Below the pieces are notes generated by a model. That model searched no databases. It worked only from the letters and a program-made list of their open reading frames with translations, and was not told where the DNA came from. A stretch of DNA of 64,000 nt from Thioalkalivibrio thiocyanodenitrificans ARhD 1 (GTDB taxonomy: Bacteria > Pseudomonadota > Gammaproteobacteria > Ectothiorhodospirales > Ectothiorhodospiraceae): NCBI RefSeq assembly GCF_000378965.1, contig NZ_KB900536.1:879583-943582 (forward strand), in the 5' to 3' direction. The translations under genes were made by a program, and so were the position numbers. Every line of letters starts with the position of its first letter. The stretch's first letter is position 1. Shown one piece after another: positions 1-7,453 of the stretch.

Positions 1-789
1 CCCGAGCGCGAGGTCGAAACGTCTGAAGCAGCGAGCCCGCGGTTCGTTGCCCCCGAGGCCGACGTGCCCGCCGAACCGGGCCGAAGGGACCTCGTGCAGA
101 CGGGGCTCATGCAGGACCGCCTCTCGCCCGAGGCCACCCGAACCCTCGTGCGCGCGGTCAAACGCAACGGGTTGACGGTCCACGGGGCGATCGGCGCGGC
201 TGTGCACATCGCACTCGCGGCCCGGCACGCCTCGGTCTCCGGTGAATCACCGTACGGCGTCTACCGGGCAGGCTCGCCGGTGAGCATCCGACCGCACGTC
301 GATCCCCCTCTCGCCGACGCCGATATTCGCATGGCAGTCGACGTCGCGTTTACCGACATGGTCGTCGGCGCCGATGAGGGGTTCTGGTCGCTGGCCCGCC
401 GCTTCGGAATGGCCGTGCGAGAGCAGATCGACAACCGGGACATTCTGCGATCGTGGAACCGTACAACGAAGAACGCCCGCGAGTTTGGCTCGACCGGCGT
501 TCCCATCCCGCTCATCTCGAATGTGGGGCGCTCGGTTCTGCAGCCGGCCTATGGCCCTTTGGCAGTCGAAGACGTCGCGGGTGCGATGGCGACGCACGGC
601 ATGTTTCAGATCGACATGCTTTTCACGACCTTCGATGGCCAGCTCGGCGGGTGCTTCTACTTCGAAACGCCCACGGTGAGCCGAACGTCGATGACGCGAT
701 TTATGCGCCACACCATGGGCATCCTGGCCAGCCCCGAGGTGCACGAGGGCGAGCCGTCCATCGCGGCGCTTCTGGATGTAACCCAATAA
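1..789 (+). CDS. Condensation-type acyltransferase, C-terminal part (5' truncated by window edge)
   Basis: The frame is open from base 1, so the start lies outside the window and about 262 codons are visible. The GTG at 64 is probably not the true start. The visible part resembles the C-terminal half of condensation/PapA-like acyltransferases (chloramphenicol-acetyltransferase fold): a helix of the type LTVHGAIGAAVHIALA, then SPVSIRP, which matches the usual N-L-R-P strand of these enzymes, and a late beta-rich FDGQLGGCFYF segment. The N-terminal half, where the HHxxxDG motif would sit, is missing, so activity cannot be judged. Such enzymes transfer acyl groups to alcohols or amines, often in lipid or peptide biosynthesis. 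It ends 48 bp before the rhodanese gene. Family is moderately sure; substrate is unknown. Confidence 0.55.
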   Translation, partial: PEREVETSEAASPRFVAPEADVPAEPGRRDLVQTGLMQDRLSPEATRTLVRAVKRNGLTVHGAIGAAVHIALAARHASVSGESPYGVYRAGSPVSIRPHVDPPLADADIRMAVDVAFTDMVVGADEGFWSLARRFGMAVREQIDNRDILRSWNRTTKNAREFGSTGVPIPLISNVGRSVLQPAYGPLAVEDVAGAMATHGMFQIDMLFTTFDGQLGGCFYFETPTVSRTSMTRFMRHTMGILASPEVHEGEPSIAALLDVTQ

Positions 790-837
790 CCGTCCAAACA
801 GAGGCGCCACCTGACCCTTGAACCAGATCAGGAACCC

Positions 838-1236
838 ATGAGGGAGAAAATCACAAAAAGCGCTCAGGACTACATCGATGAAGCCAATGCGATTGTCCCG
901 CGTGTCACGACCAACGAGGCGATTGAAATCCACTCAAAGGGTCGGGCGGTTTTTATTGACGTGCGCGATAGCAACAGCCTCAGAAAGACGGGAACAATCG
1001 CTGGAGCACACCACGTTCCGCGCGGGATGGTCGAACTCTCGGCCGATCCGAAGAGCGAGTACTACAAACCATTCTTCAGGAAGGACACGCAAATATGTAT
1101 TGTCTGTGGCGCCGGCTTGATGGCCGCGATGGCCGGCAAGACCCTGATCGAGATGGGATATGAGAATATTATCAATGTCGGCGGGATGCGGGCATGGAAA
1201 GATGCCGGTGGCCCGGTCGACCCATTGGATTCATAG
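838..1236 (+). CDS. Single-domain rhodanese-like protein
   Basis: 132 residues containing one rhodanese domain after a short helical N-terminus. The fold signatures FIDVRDSNS, AGAHHVPRG and GGMRAWKDAGGPV are clear. The predicted active-site cysteine is C90 in the loop CGAGLMA. Sulfurtransferases usually have a loop ending in R (CxxGxR-like), and here the last position is A, so sulfur-transfer substrate preference may differ. The ATG at 838 follows AGGA. No signal peptide is seen, so it is probably cytoplasmic. It is convergent with the aldehyde dehydrogenase gene, whose end is 24 bp away. The physiological sulfur donor cannot be inferred from context. Confidence 0.85.
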   Translation: MREKITKSAQDYIDEANAIVPRVTTNEAIEIHSKGRAVFIDVRDSNSLRKTGTIAGAHHVPRGMVELSADPKSEYYKPFFRKDTQICIVCGAGLMAAMAGKTLIEMGYENIINVGGMRAWKDAGGPVDPLDS

Positions 1237-1260
1237 CCTGACGCAGTGCGGTCTCGTCGC

Positions 1261-2640
1261 TCATGCCAGCTTCCCCTCGCTTATCACCTTCACTTGAGCG
1301 AACTGGCGGTGGCCCTCGACGGAGCCGTGGTAGCCGTAGCCGCTTTCCTTCGCACCCACCCAGGGTGTACCGCTGGCGCCGAAACAACTCTTGTTGACAC
1401 CGACCATGCCTGACTCAATCCGGCGCGCGACCGCGCGCGCCGCCTCGGGACTGCCGAATACCGAGCCGCCCAGCCCCAGCGGGTTGTCGTTCGCCAGCCG
1501 GACTGCTTCCTCCGCGCTCCCGACGCGCTGAATCGCCAGCACCGGCCCGAACGTCTCGTCGCGCATGATCGTCATCGATTCGTCGCATTTGCCGAGCACG
1601 GTGGGAACCACGAAGCGGGCCGGATGATCCGTGCCACCGGCGAGGACCGTGGCGCCTTGCTTGATTGCATCCTCGATCTGGCCGATCACGTGCAACCGCT
1701 GCCGCTCGTTGATCATCGGCCCCATTTCGGCGGATTCGTCGTCCCACGGGCCATAGCGGATGTTCCCGACAAGCTCCGCCACGCGCTGCTCGAATGCCTC
1801 GGCAATGGAGTCGTGGACGTACACGCGCTCGCTGGAGACGCACATCTGCCCGCCGTTCTCGTAGCCATTCTCCACCGCGCATTGCGCAGCCGCCTCGATA
1901 TCCGCATCCGGCAGAACGATGAACGGATCCTTGCCGCCCAATTCGAGGATGACGCGCTTCAACTTATCCGCAGCGCTGCCGAGGATGTGCTTGCCGGCAG
2001 TGCGCGAACCCGTGAACGCGATCAGGCCCACGTCCGCCTTCACCAGCGCGCGGCCTTGCTCGTCGGCCCCGTGAACGATCTGCAGCACCTCCGCGGGCAG
2101 AAACTCATTCAGCGTGTCGACATACGCCTGCGCGATCAATGGTGTTTCCTCCGACGGTTTCAGGACCACCGCGTTGCCCGCCACCAACGCCGGCAATACC
2201 AGCCACTGCGGCATCGACATCGGGTAATTCCACGGGCTGATCGCCGCGCAGACTCCGAAGGGTTCGTAGTAGAGGGTCGAACGTGTGTTGTCGTCCTCGA
2301 GCGTGCGCGGCTGCAACGCGCCGACCATCTCGTCAAGCTTGCCCAGGATGCTCTCGCTGCAGAACCGGACCTCGCCGATGCCGTACTTCAACGGCTTGCC
2401 CATCTCGCGACTAAGCAGGTGCCCCAGTTCCTCGGCACGCTCGTCGAGCCGATCCGCCGCGCGCCCAAGCAGTTGGGCCCGATCCTCCAGGGATTGGTCA
2501 CGCCAGCCGAGCGCCGCGCGGTGCGCACGAACGACGGTCTCGCCGATATCTTCCGGGCTGCTCACCGCAACCTCACCAACGACTTCCCCGTTGGCAGGGT
2601 TGAAGGACTTCAGCATTTCACTCATCAGTATTTCTCTCAT
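1261..2640 (-). CDS. NAD(P)-dependent aldehyde dehydrogenase (succinate-semialdehyde dehydrogenase-like)
   Basis: 459 residues, the normal length for the ALDH superfamily. It has the Rossmann-type SPWNYPMSMP segment, KPSEETPL, the FTGSRTAGKHI cofactor turn, the general-base glutamate in LELGGKDPF, the nucleophilic cysteine in NGGQMCVSSERVYV and the ETFGPVL motif. It oxidises an aldehyde to the acid in the cytoplasm; the short form and motif spelling are closest to GabD/Sad-type succinate-semialdehyde dehydrogenases, but substrate cannot be fixed from sequence. The start is ambiguous between ATG at 2640 and ATG at 2625 (MSEMLKSF), because a near-repeat of the start region places two ATGs 15 bp apart. 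Confidence 0.85.
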   Translation of the reverse strand: MREILMSEMLKSFNPANGEVVGEVAVSSPEDIGETVVRAHRAALGWRDQSLEDRAQLLGRAADRLDERAEELGHLLSREMGKPLKYGIGEVRFCSESILGKLDEMVGALQPRTLEDDNTRSTLYYEPFGVCAAISPWNYPMSMPQWLVLPALVAGNAVVLKPSEETPLIAQAYVDTLNEFLPAEVLQIVHGADEQGRALVKADVGLIAFTGSRTAGKHILGSAADKLKRVILELGGKDPFIVLPDADIEAAAQCAVENGYENGGQMCVSSERVYVHDSIAEAFEQRVAELVGNIRYGPWDDESAEMGPMINERQRLHVIGQIEDAIKQGATVLAGGTDHPARFVVPTVLGKCDESMTIMRDETFGPVLAIQRVGSAEEAVRLANDNPLGLGGSVFGSPEAARAVARRIESGMVGVNKSCFGASGTPWVGAKESGYGYHGSVEGHRQFAQVKVISEGKLA

Positions 2641-2798
2641 CAGTGGAGTCCGAGGTCACAGGAGTTCAGGGTCCGAGTGACGTAGGGGCTTGACCAACCA
2701 CTGAGTTTCTACTCTGACCCCGAATATCCTGACGTAGAAGTCACCGGCGCTGCGCGGCTTTATCGCGTAGTGTCCGTGTGGACTGCCGGGTTAGAAAC

Positions 2799-3605
2799 CT
2801 ATTTCGCACGAAGATACAGAACCTTTTGTGTTGATCCTGCTGATTGTCGTTCTTCAGTTACAAAGAGTTCTGTCTTGGCCTTGACAAGGTCGGAGAGCTT
2901 CTTGTAACCGTAAAGTCTGGAATCAAAGTCTGGCTGCAACTTGGTGAGATAGCTTCCGAAGGTGCCCAAATGCGCCCATCCAGAGTCGTCACTTGACTGT
3001 TCAAGTGCGGCGAGCACAAATTTCTTGGGAAACTTCTGTTTTGGTTCCGCGACCACAGCCGTAAATTGAGGTGAAGTGGTCTTCTGATCATTCTTGGCCT
3101 TCTTCGCGAATGCGGTGGGGTCGTCTGCTGAGTTTGGACGAAGAACCTCCGTGAACACAAACTTGTGGCAGGCGTTGCGAAACGCATCTGGTGTTTTCTT
3201 CTCGCCAAAGCCGAGAACAGTGAGCCCCTCTTCACGTAAGCGCATCGCAAGACCAGTGAAATCACTGTCGCTCGTAATCAGACAAAACCCATCGAATTGT
3301 CGCGTATAGAGCAAATCCATCGCATCAATGATCAGCGTGCTATCCGTGGCATTCTTTCCAGTTGTATATGCAAACTGCTGAACGGGTTTGATAGCGTACT
3401 GTTGAAGCACTTTCCTCCATGAAGAGCTTGTCGGGACCGTGAAGTCACCGTATATGCGCTTTACAGTTGCCTCTCCGAACCGTGCTATTTCCGCAAGTAG
3501 TCCTTCGATAACGGAAGCTTGTGCATTGTCGGCGTCGATGAGAACTGCTAACCGGCGGGTTGGTTCTTCGGCTTCATTTCTTTCGACCAATCGAGAGGAT
3601 TTCAA
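2799..3605 (-). CDS. NYN (PIN-like) RNase-type protein with C-terminal OST-HTH/LOTUS domain
   Basis: 268 residues. The N-terminal NYN domain (about 15-160) shows the expected acidic residues: LIDADNAQ near the start, KNATDSTLIIDAMDLLY, and CLITSDSDFTGLA, the Asp pattern of PIN/FEN-like nucleases. A linker rich in K and T follows. The C-terminal ~75 residues (GWAHLGTFGSYLTKLQPDFDSRLYGYKKLSDLVK) match the OST-HTH/LOTUS winged helix proposed to bind RNA. Start is TTG at 3605, preceded by AGGAG at good spacing. The gene is visibly more AT-rich than its neighbours, which suggests transfer. Similar proteins are annotated as LabA/DUF88; an RNA-processing role is inferred from family only. Confidence 0.85.
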   Translation of the reverse strand: MKSSRLVERNEAEEPTRRLAVLIDADNAQASVIEGLLAEIARFGEATVKRIYGDFTVPTSSSWRKVLQQYAIKPVQQFAYTTGKNATDSTLIIDAMDLLYTRQFDGFCLITSDSDFTGLAMRLREEGLTVLGFGEKKTPDAFRNACHKFVFTEVLRPNSADDPTAFAKKAKNDQKTTSPQFTAVVAEPKQKFPKKFVLAALEQSSDDSGWAHLGTFGSYLTKLQPDFDSRLYGYKKLSDLVKAKTELFVTEERQSAGSTQKVLYLRAK

Positions 3606-4099
3606 GATGGCTCCTGTTTTCTAACTTATAAGCATTTATCCGCCGTGCGCAGCATGGTGGATAAATGTCTGTTGGACTAAGCCGCCCTTCAGACTGGCAC
3701 GGAACGATCTATAGGGAAATGTATTGCGCGCAGCGGTCGCGACGTGCTGCGCTGGGCACCGGCGCGGGCGGAAATGACGTCCGGCGGGGTCTCATCAGCC
3801 ATACTCTTGCTCCCTGTGGCATGTGAGTTATGGCCATTCTCGCGCCATTTTGGTGCAAGATCCAGCGTCAGGACGCACGACGCCGCATCCCCTCGCGGGG
3901 CCGTCGATGGTGACTGCCTTTTACCGTGTGCTGCAGGGTTTGCTCATGATGGTGCCTCTGGTGGCCTCCAGGGCTGGCGGCGCTGTCGGCACTTGGCGCA
4001 TGGATAGCCGGCGTCGCCGTGAACAGCAACCCTGGGTGACATACGAGCATGACAGATCTATCGTTGTGCAATCCGCTCTGCTGGCAGGCACACCCACCC
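3606..4099. other. Gene-free interval between NYN gene and archease
   Basis: About 490 bp with no convincing gene. Overlapping open frames on both strands lack family signals and ribosome sites. It contains one inverted repeat near the NYN start (separate entry). Confidence 0.5.
3633..3667. repeat. Inverted repeat upstream of NYN gene
   Basis: CATTTATCC at 3633-3641 and GGATAAATG at 3659-3667 are perfect 9-bp arms around a 17-bp centre. It lies 28 bp before the TTG start of the minus-strand NYN gene and could be an operator or a remnant of the insertion that brought the gene. No T-tract follows on either strand, so it is not an obvious terminator. Confidence 0.45.
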
Positions 4100-4525
4100 A
4101 TGTCCACCCTCCCCCACTGGCAGCACTTCCCCCACGAGGCCGACATGGGCGTGCGCGGCCATGGCGAGACTCTCGCGGCGGCCTTCGAGCAGGCGGGGCT
4201 GGCGCTCACCGCCGTGATCACCGACCTGGACGGGGTGGAACCCCGGGAACCCGTGGAAATCCGCTGCCAGGCCCCGGACCCGGAGATTCTGCTCTATGAT
4301 TTTCTGAACAGCCTCGTGTACGAGATCGCCGTCGGCGGACGCCTGTTCTCGCGGTTTGAGGTGGAGATCAACGGTGAACACCTCAGCGCCCGGACCTGGG
4401 GCGAGCCGGTGGACGTGGGCCGCCACCAGCCGGCGGTGGAGGTCAAGGGCGCGACATTTACCCAGCTCCGGGTGCAGCAGCAGCCGGACGGGCACTGGAT
4501 CGCGCAATGTGTGTTGGACATCTGA
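4100..4525 (+). CDS. Archease, activator of RtcB RNA ligase
   Basis: About 141 residues from the ATG at 4100 (MSTLPHWQHFPHEADMGVRG), the length and N-terminus usual for archease. The open frame extends to 4049, but those extra residues are not family-like. The SHS2-fold signatures are visible: HEADMGVRGHGETLAAAFEQAG, then LLYDFLNSLVYE and the C-terminal KGATFTQLRVQ. Archease accelerates guanylylation of RtcB and lets the ligase turn over. The gene ends 52 bp before rtcB on the same strand, the classic pairing, so co-transcription is likely. Confidence 0.9.
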   Translation: MSTLPHWQHFPHEADMGVRGHGETLAAAFEQAGLALTAVITDLDGVEPREPVEIRCQAPDPEILLYDFLNSLVYEIAVGGRLFSRFEVEINGEHLSARTWGEPVDVGRHQPAVEVKGATFTQLRVQQQPDGHWIAQCVLDI

Positions 4526-4577
4526 GAGCCCTGTCCCCTCGCGCAGACGCCATTCCTGAATTCAGAGGCATCACCCC

Positions 4578-6008
4578 ATGGACCCGAATCGCTTCACCCG
4601 ACTCTCCGACACCGCCTGGCAGCTTGAGCCCACCGGCAGGATGCGCGTGCCGGCGATCCTGTATGCCACCGAGGCGCTGCTGAAGGAGATGGACGACAAG
4701 GTGGCCGAGCAGGCGAGCAACGTCGCTACCCTGCCCGGCATCGTGCAGGCCAGTTATGCCATGCCCGACGCCCACTGGGGCTACGGCTTTCCCATCGGCG
4801 GCGTGGCGGCGTTCGACGCCGACGAAGGGGGTGTGGTGTCCGCCGGAGGCGTGGGCTTTGACGTCTCGTGCGGCGTGCGCACCCTGCACACGGGGCTGAC
4901 CCGTGAAGCCATCGAGAAGATCAAGCCCGCCCTGGCCGACGCGCTGTTCGAGACGGTCCCCGCCGGCCTGGGCAGCACCGGGCGCATCCACCTTCAGGAC
5001 CACCAGATGACCGAGATGCTCGCCGGCGGCGCCGCCTGGGCGGTGGAACAGGGCTACGGGGAGGCCGCCGACCTGGAACGCATCGAGGAGCACGGCCGCA
5101 TGTCGGGCGCCGATCCCTCCGCCGTTTCGGAACAGGCGCGCAAGCGCCAGAGAAACGAGATGGGGACGCTCGGCTCCGGCAACCATTATCTGGAGGTGCA
5201 GCACGTCACCGAGATCTACGATCCCGCGGTGGCCGATGCCTTCGGCCTGGCCGGCGGTCAGATCATGGTGAGCATCCACTGCGGCTCCCGCGGCCTCGGC
5301 CACCAGATCGGCACCGAGTTCCTGCGCGAGATGGCGGTGTCCGCCGCCCGCCACGGCATCGATCTGCCGGACCGGGAACTGGCCTGCGCCCCCATACGCT
5401 CGGAACTGGGGGAGCGTTACCTGGGCGCCATGCGCTCGGCCATCAACTGCGCGCTCGCCAACCGGCAGATCATCACCCACCTCACCCGCACGGTGTTCGC
5501 GCGGGTGCTGCCCGAGGCGCGTCTGGACCTGCTCTACGACGTCTCCCACAACACCTGCAAGGTGGAGACGCACCGCATCGATGGGGAGCCGCGCCAGCTC
5601 TACGTGCACCGCAAGGGCGCTACCCGCGCCTTCGGCCCCGGCCATCCGGACCTGCCCGAGGCCCTGCGCCCGGTGGGTCAGCCAGTGCTGATCGGCGGTT
5701 CCATGGGCACCGCCTCCTACATCCTGGCGGGCACCAACGAGGGCGAGGCCCTGTCCTTCAATTCCGCCTGCCACGGCGCCGGGCGCGCCATGAGCCGCCA
5801 CGCGGCCACCCGTCAATGGCGCGGCCGCGCCCTGGTCGATGAACTGGCCGCCCGAGGCATCCTGATCCGAAGCCCCAGCCTGCGCGGCGTGGCCGAGGAG
5901 GCGCCGGGGGCCTACAAGGACGTGAGCGCGGTGGTGCAGGCCACCCACGACGCGGGGCTCGCCCGGATCGTGGCGCGGGTGGAGCCTGTGATCTGTATCA
6001 AAGGCTGA
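4578..6008 (+). CDS. rtcB: RtcB 3'-phosphate RNA ligase
   Basis: 476 residues. RtcB joins RNA 3'-phosphate or 2',3'-cyclic-phosphate ends to 5'-OH ends using GTP and Mn2+. Visible motifs: MPDAHWGYGFPIGGVAAFD, the metal-ligand cysteine C98 in DVSCGVRTL, GTLGSGNHYLEVQ, HCGSRGLGHQIG, and YDVSHNTCKVE, whose histidine (H324) corresponds to the residue guanylylated in known RtcB proteins. The C-terminus has GSMGTASYILAG and the alanine/arginine-rich CHGAGRAMSR. The gene follows archease. No RtcA or RtcR regulator is present, so this is a repair/ligation pair rather than an RtcR-controlled rtcBA operon. Confidence 0.95.
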   Translation: MDPNRFTRLSDTAWQLEPTGRMRVPAILYATEALLKEMDDKVAEQASNVATLPGIVQASYAMPDAHWGYGFPIGGVAAFDADEGGVVSAGGVGFDVSCGVRTLHTGLTREAIEKIKPALADALFETVPAGLGSTGRIHLQDHQMTEMLAGGAAWAVEQGYGEAADLERIEEHGRMSGADPSAVSEQARKRQRNEMGTLGSGNHYLEVQHVTEIYDPAVADAFGLAGGQIMVSIHCGSRGLGHQIGTEFLREMAVSAARHGIDLPDRELACAPIRSELGERYLGAMRSAINCALANRQIITHLTRTVFARVLPEARLDLLYDVSHNTCKVETHRIDGEPRQLYVHRKGATRAFGPGHPDLPEALRPVGQPVLIGGSMGTASYILAGTNEGEALSFNSACHGAGRAMSRHAATRQWRGRALVDELAARGILIRSPSLRGVAEEAPGAYKDVSAVVQATHDAGLARIVARVEPVICIKG

Positions 6009-6086
6009 CCGTGTGGCTTTGAAGCGCATTTCCGGCCTTTGTTAGGGTGGATGGCGGAACCAACTTTATCCGAGAGGAGGATCGCC

Positions 6087-6413
6087 ATGCATGATCGCGA
6101 AACGAACCTCACACGCCGCCGACTGCTGCGCGCAGGTGTCGCCGGATTGGTGGCCGCGCCCGCGGTGCCGTTGATCTTCAGCCCCGCCCTGGCCGATGAA
6201 CGCCTGAGCGAGGACGATGCCCAGGCCCGGGCGCTGCATTACCGCCACGACGCGGCGGATGTGGAACATGCGGATTACGAGGAAGGCCAGACCTGCGCCA
6301 ACTGCCAGCTCTACACGGACGCCGACGCCGAGGACTGGGGCCCCTGCTCCGCGTTCCCGGGCCGCCTGGTATCGGCCAACGGCTGGTGCACCGCGTGGGT
6401 ACCCCGCGGCTGA
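6087..6413 (+). CDS. High-potential iron-sulfur protein (HiPIP)
   Basis: 108-residue precursor with an N-terminal twin-arginine signal (TRRRLLRAG followed by a hydrophobic stretch and an ALA-type cleavage site near residue 36). The mature part has the four cluster ligands C70, C73, C87 and C101 in the arrangement CxxC...C...C with GWCTAW at the end, diagnostic of the HiPIP family. It carries one [4Fe-4S] cluster at high potential in the periplasm and shuttles electrons, for example to a photosynthetic reaction centre or a terminal oxidase. Start ATG at 6087 is preceded by GAGGAGG. Presence of HiPIP points to purple sulfur or related halophilic/chemolithotrophic gammaproteobacteria. Confidence 0.92.
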   Translation: MHDRETNLTRRRLLRAGVAGLVAAPAVPLIFSPALADERLSEDDAQARALHYRHDAADVEHADYEEGQTCANCQLYTDADAEDWGPCSAFPGRLVSANGWCTAWVPRG

Positions 6414-6432
6414 ATCATCCCGAACATCTCAC

Positions 6433-6469
6433 AGGCCGGTGCTGACCCGAACGTCACGCCGGCCTTTCC
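6433..6469 (+). terminator. Probable terminator after HiPIP gene
   Basis: AGGCCGGTG at 6433-6441 pairs with CGCCGGCCT at 6457-6465 (one G-U), followed by a short T run. It begins 19 bp after the HiPIP stop. The T-tract is weak, so efficiency is uncertain. Confidence 0.45.
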
Positions 6470-6642
6470 TGTGGTTCGTCGTCTATAACCTGCATGCGGC
6501 CCCGATGCCGCCCGGTTTACCGCGGCGTGAAGTCGTCCCCGCCCTTGCCTGTACGCGGCGGCAGGATGGACAATGCCACGGAAGGATCCCGGTACGGGCA
6601 CGACCGCCCCTAGCTCCCGAGGATGACCCTGGACCGCACGCC

Positions 6643-7407
6643 ATGTTCCTGCCGCCCTTTAATGTCAGCCATCTTCACGAAACCTTCGCCCAGGTATCGG
6701 GGGATGTGGTCGAGGCCTATGAAGACCTGGCCGATCCCGGTGCGGATGAACAGCAGACCCCGGTCATGCTGGTGGAGGCCATGGAACAACTGCTGGAGGT
6801 GCTCAGGCGCATCGAGGAGAAACAGGGGGATGTTCCCGGCGCGTCGGACGACGCCTCCCCCCTGGACGAACGTGAAATGAGCGAACTGGGGGACTTCGGC
6901 ATCCAGATCCTCGACGAACTGGCGACCCATGCCGTCCGGCTGGGTCTCGAAGCGCACGCCGAAGTCCTGTCCGACCTCACCTTCCCCCTGGCCGTGTGGG
7001 TGGTGCGCGCCGGCGGTGATCTCCGCATCCTGCAACCGGTGGTGACCGCCGTCTCAGATCTGGCCAACAAGGCGCGGGACCCGGCCCTGCTCGAGGAACT
7101 GTTCCGCGTCACCGCCGAGATCGTGGAACACGTGGACGAACAGCTTAAACAGGACGAGGAGAAGACCGACCCGATGCGGCCGTGGCGGATCCTGCTGCTC
7201 AATTTCGGCATCATCGCCACGCGCAGTCATCAGCCCGCGATGATGGAACACGCCTTCGATACCCTGATTCAGTACCTCCCGGAAGAGGCCCCGGAGTTCT
7301 TCCGCCAGGGGATGGAGCAGATGGAGGCCCTGAACTATCCCCAGCACGTGCGCGAGGTGGTGGAACGCTACCACGACGAATGGGGCCGCCCGCGTACCAT
7401 TCACTGA
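6643..7407 (+). CDS. Conserved hypothetical protein, all-helical, acidic
   Basis: 254 residues from the ATG at 6643 (MFLPPFNVSHLHETF). The same frame stays open upstream over the HiPIP gene, but that part is low-quality and overlaps a real gene. The protein is strongly acidic and appears almost wholly alpha-helical, with heptad-like leucine patterns (LVEAMEQLLEVLRRIEEK, LLEELFRVTAEIVEHVDEQLK); no signal peptide, membrane segment, cysteine cluster or catalytic motif is seen. This looks like a TPR-like or helical-repeat scaffold, but I do not recognise the family. It ends 46 bp from the convergent ABC transporter gene. Function unknown. Confidence 0.7.
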   Translation: MFLPPFNVSHLHETFAQVSGDVVEAYEDLADPGADEQQTPVMLVEAMEQLLEVLRRIEEKQGDVPGASDDASPLDEREMSELGDFGIQILDELATHAVRLGLEAHAEVLSDLTFPLAVWVVRAGGDLRILQPVVTAVSDLANKARDPALLEELFRVTAEIVEHVDEQLKQDEEKTDPMRPWRILLLNFGIIATRSHQPAMMEHAFDTLIQYLPEEAPEFFRQGMEQMEALNYPQHVREVVERYHDEWGRPRTIH

Positions 7408-7453
7408 TCCGGCGCGAAGCCGGCGCGGGAGGACGTGTCCGCCTCCCCTGCGC

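Noticed and set aside
3823-4299. Open frame overlapping archease in another frame
   Set aside because: It is R/P-rich, lacks a ribosome site, and overlaps the well-supported archease gene.
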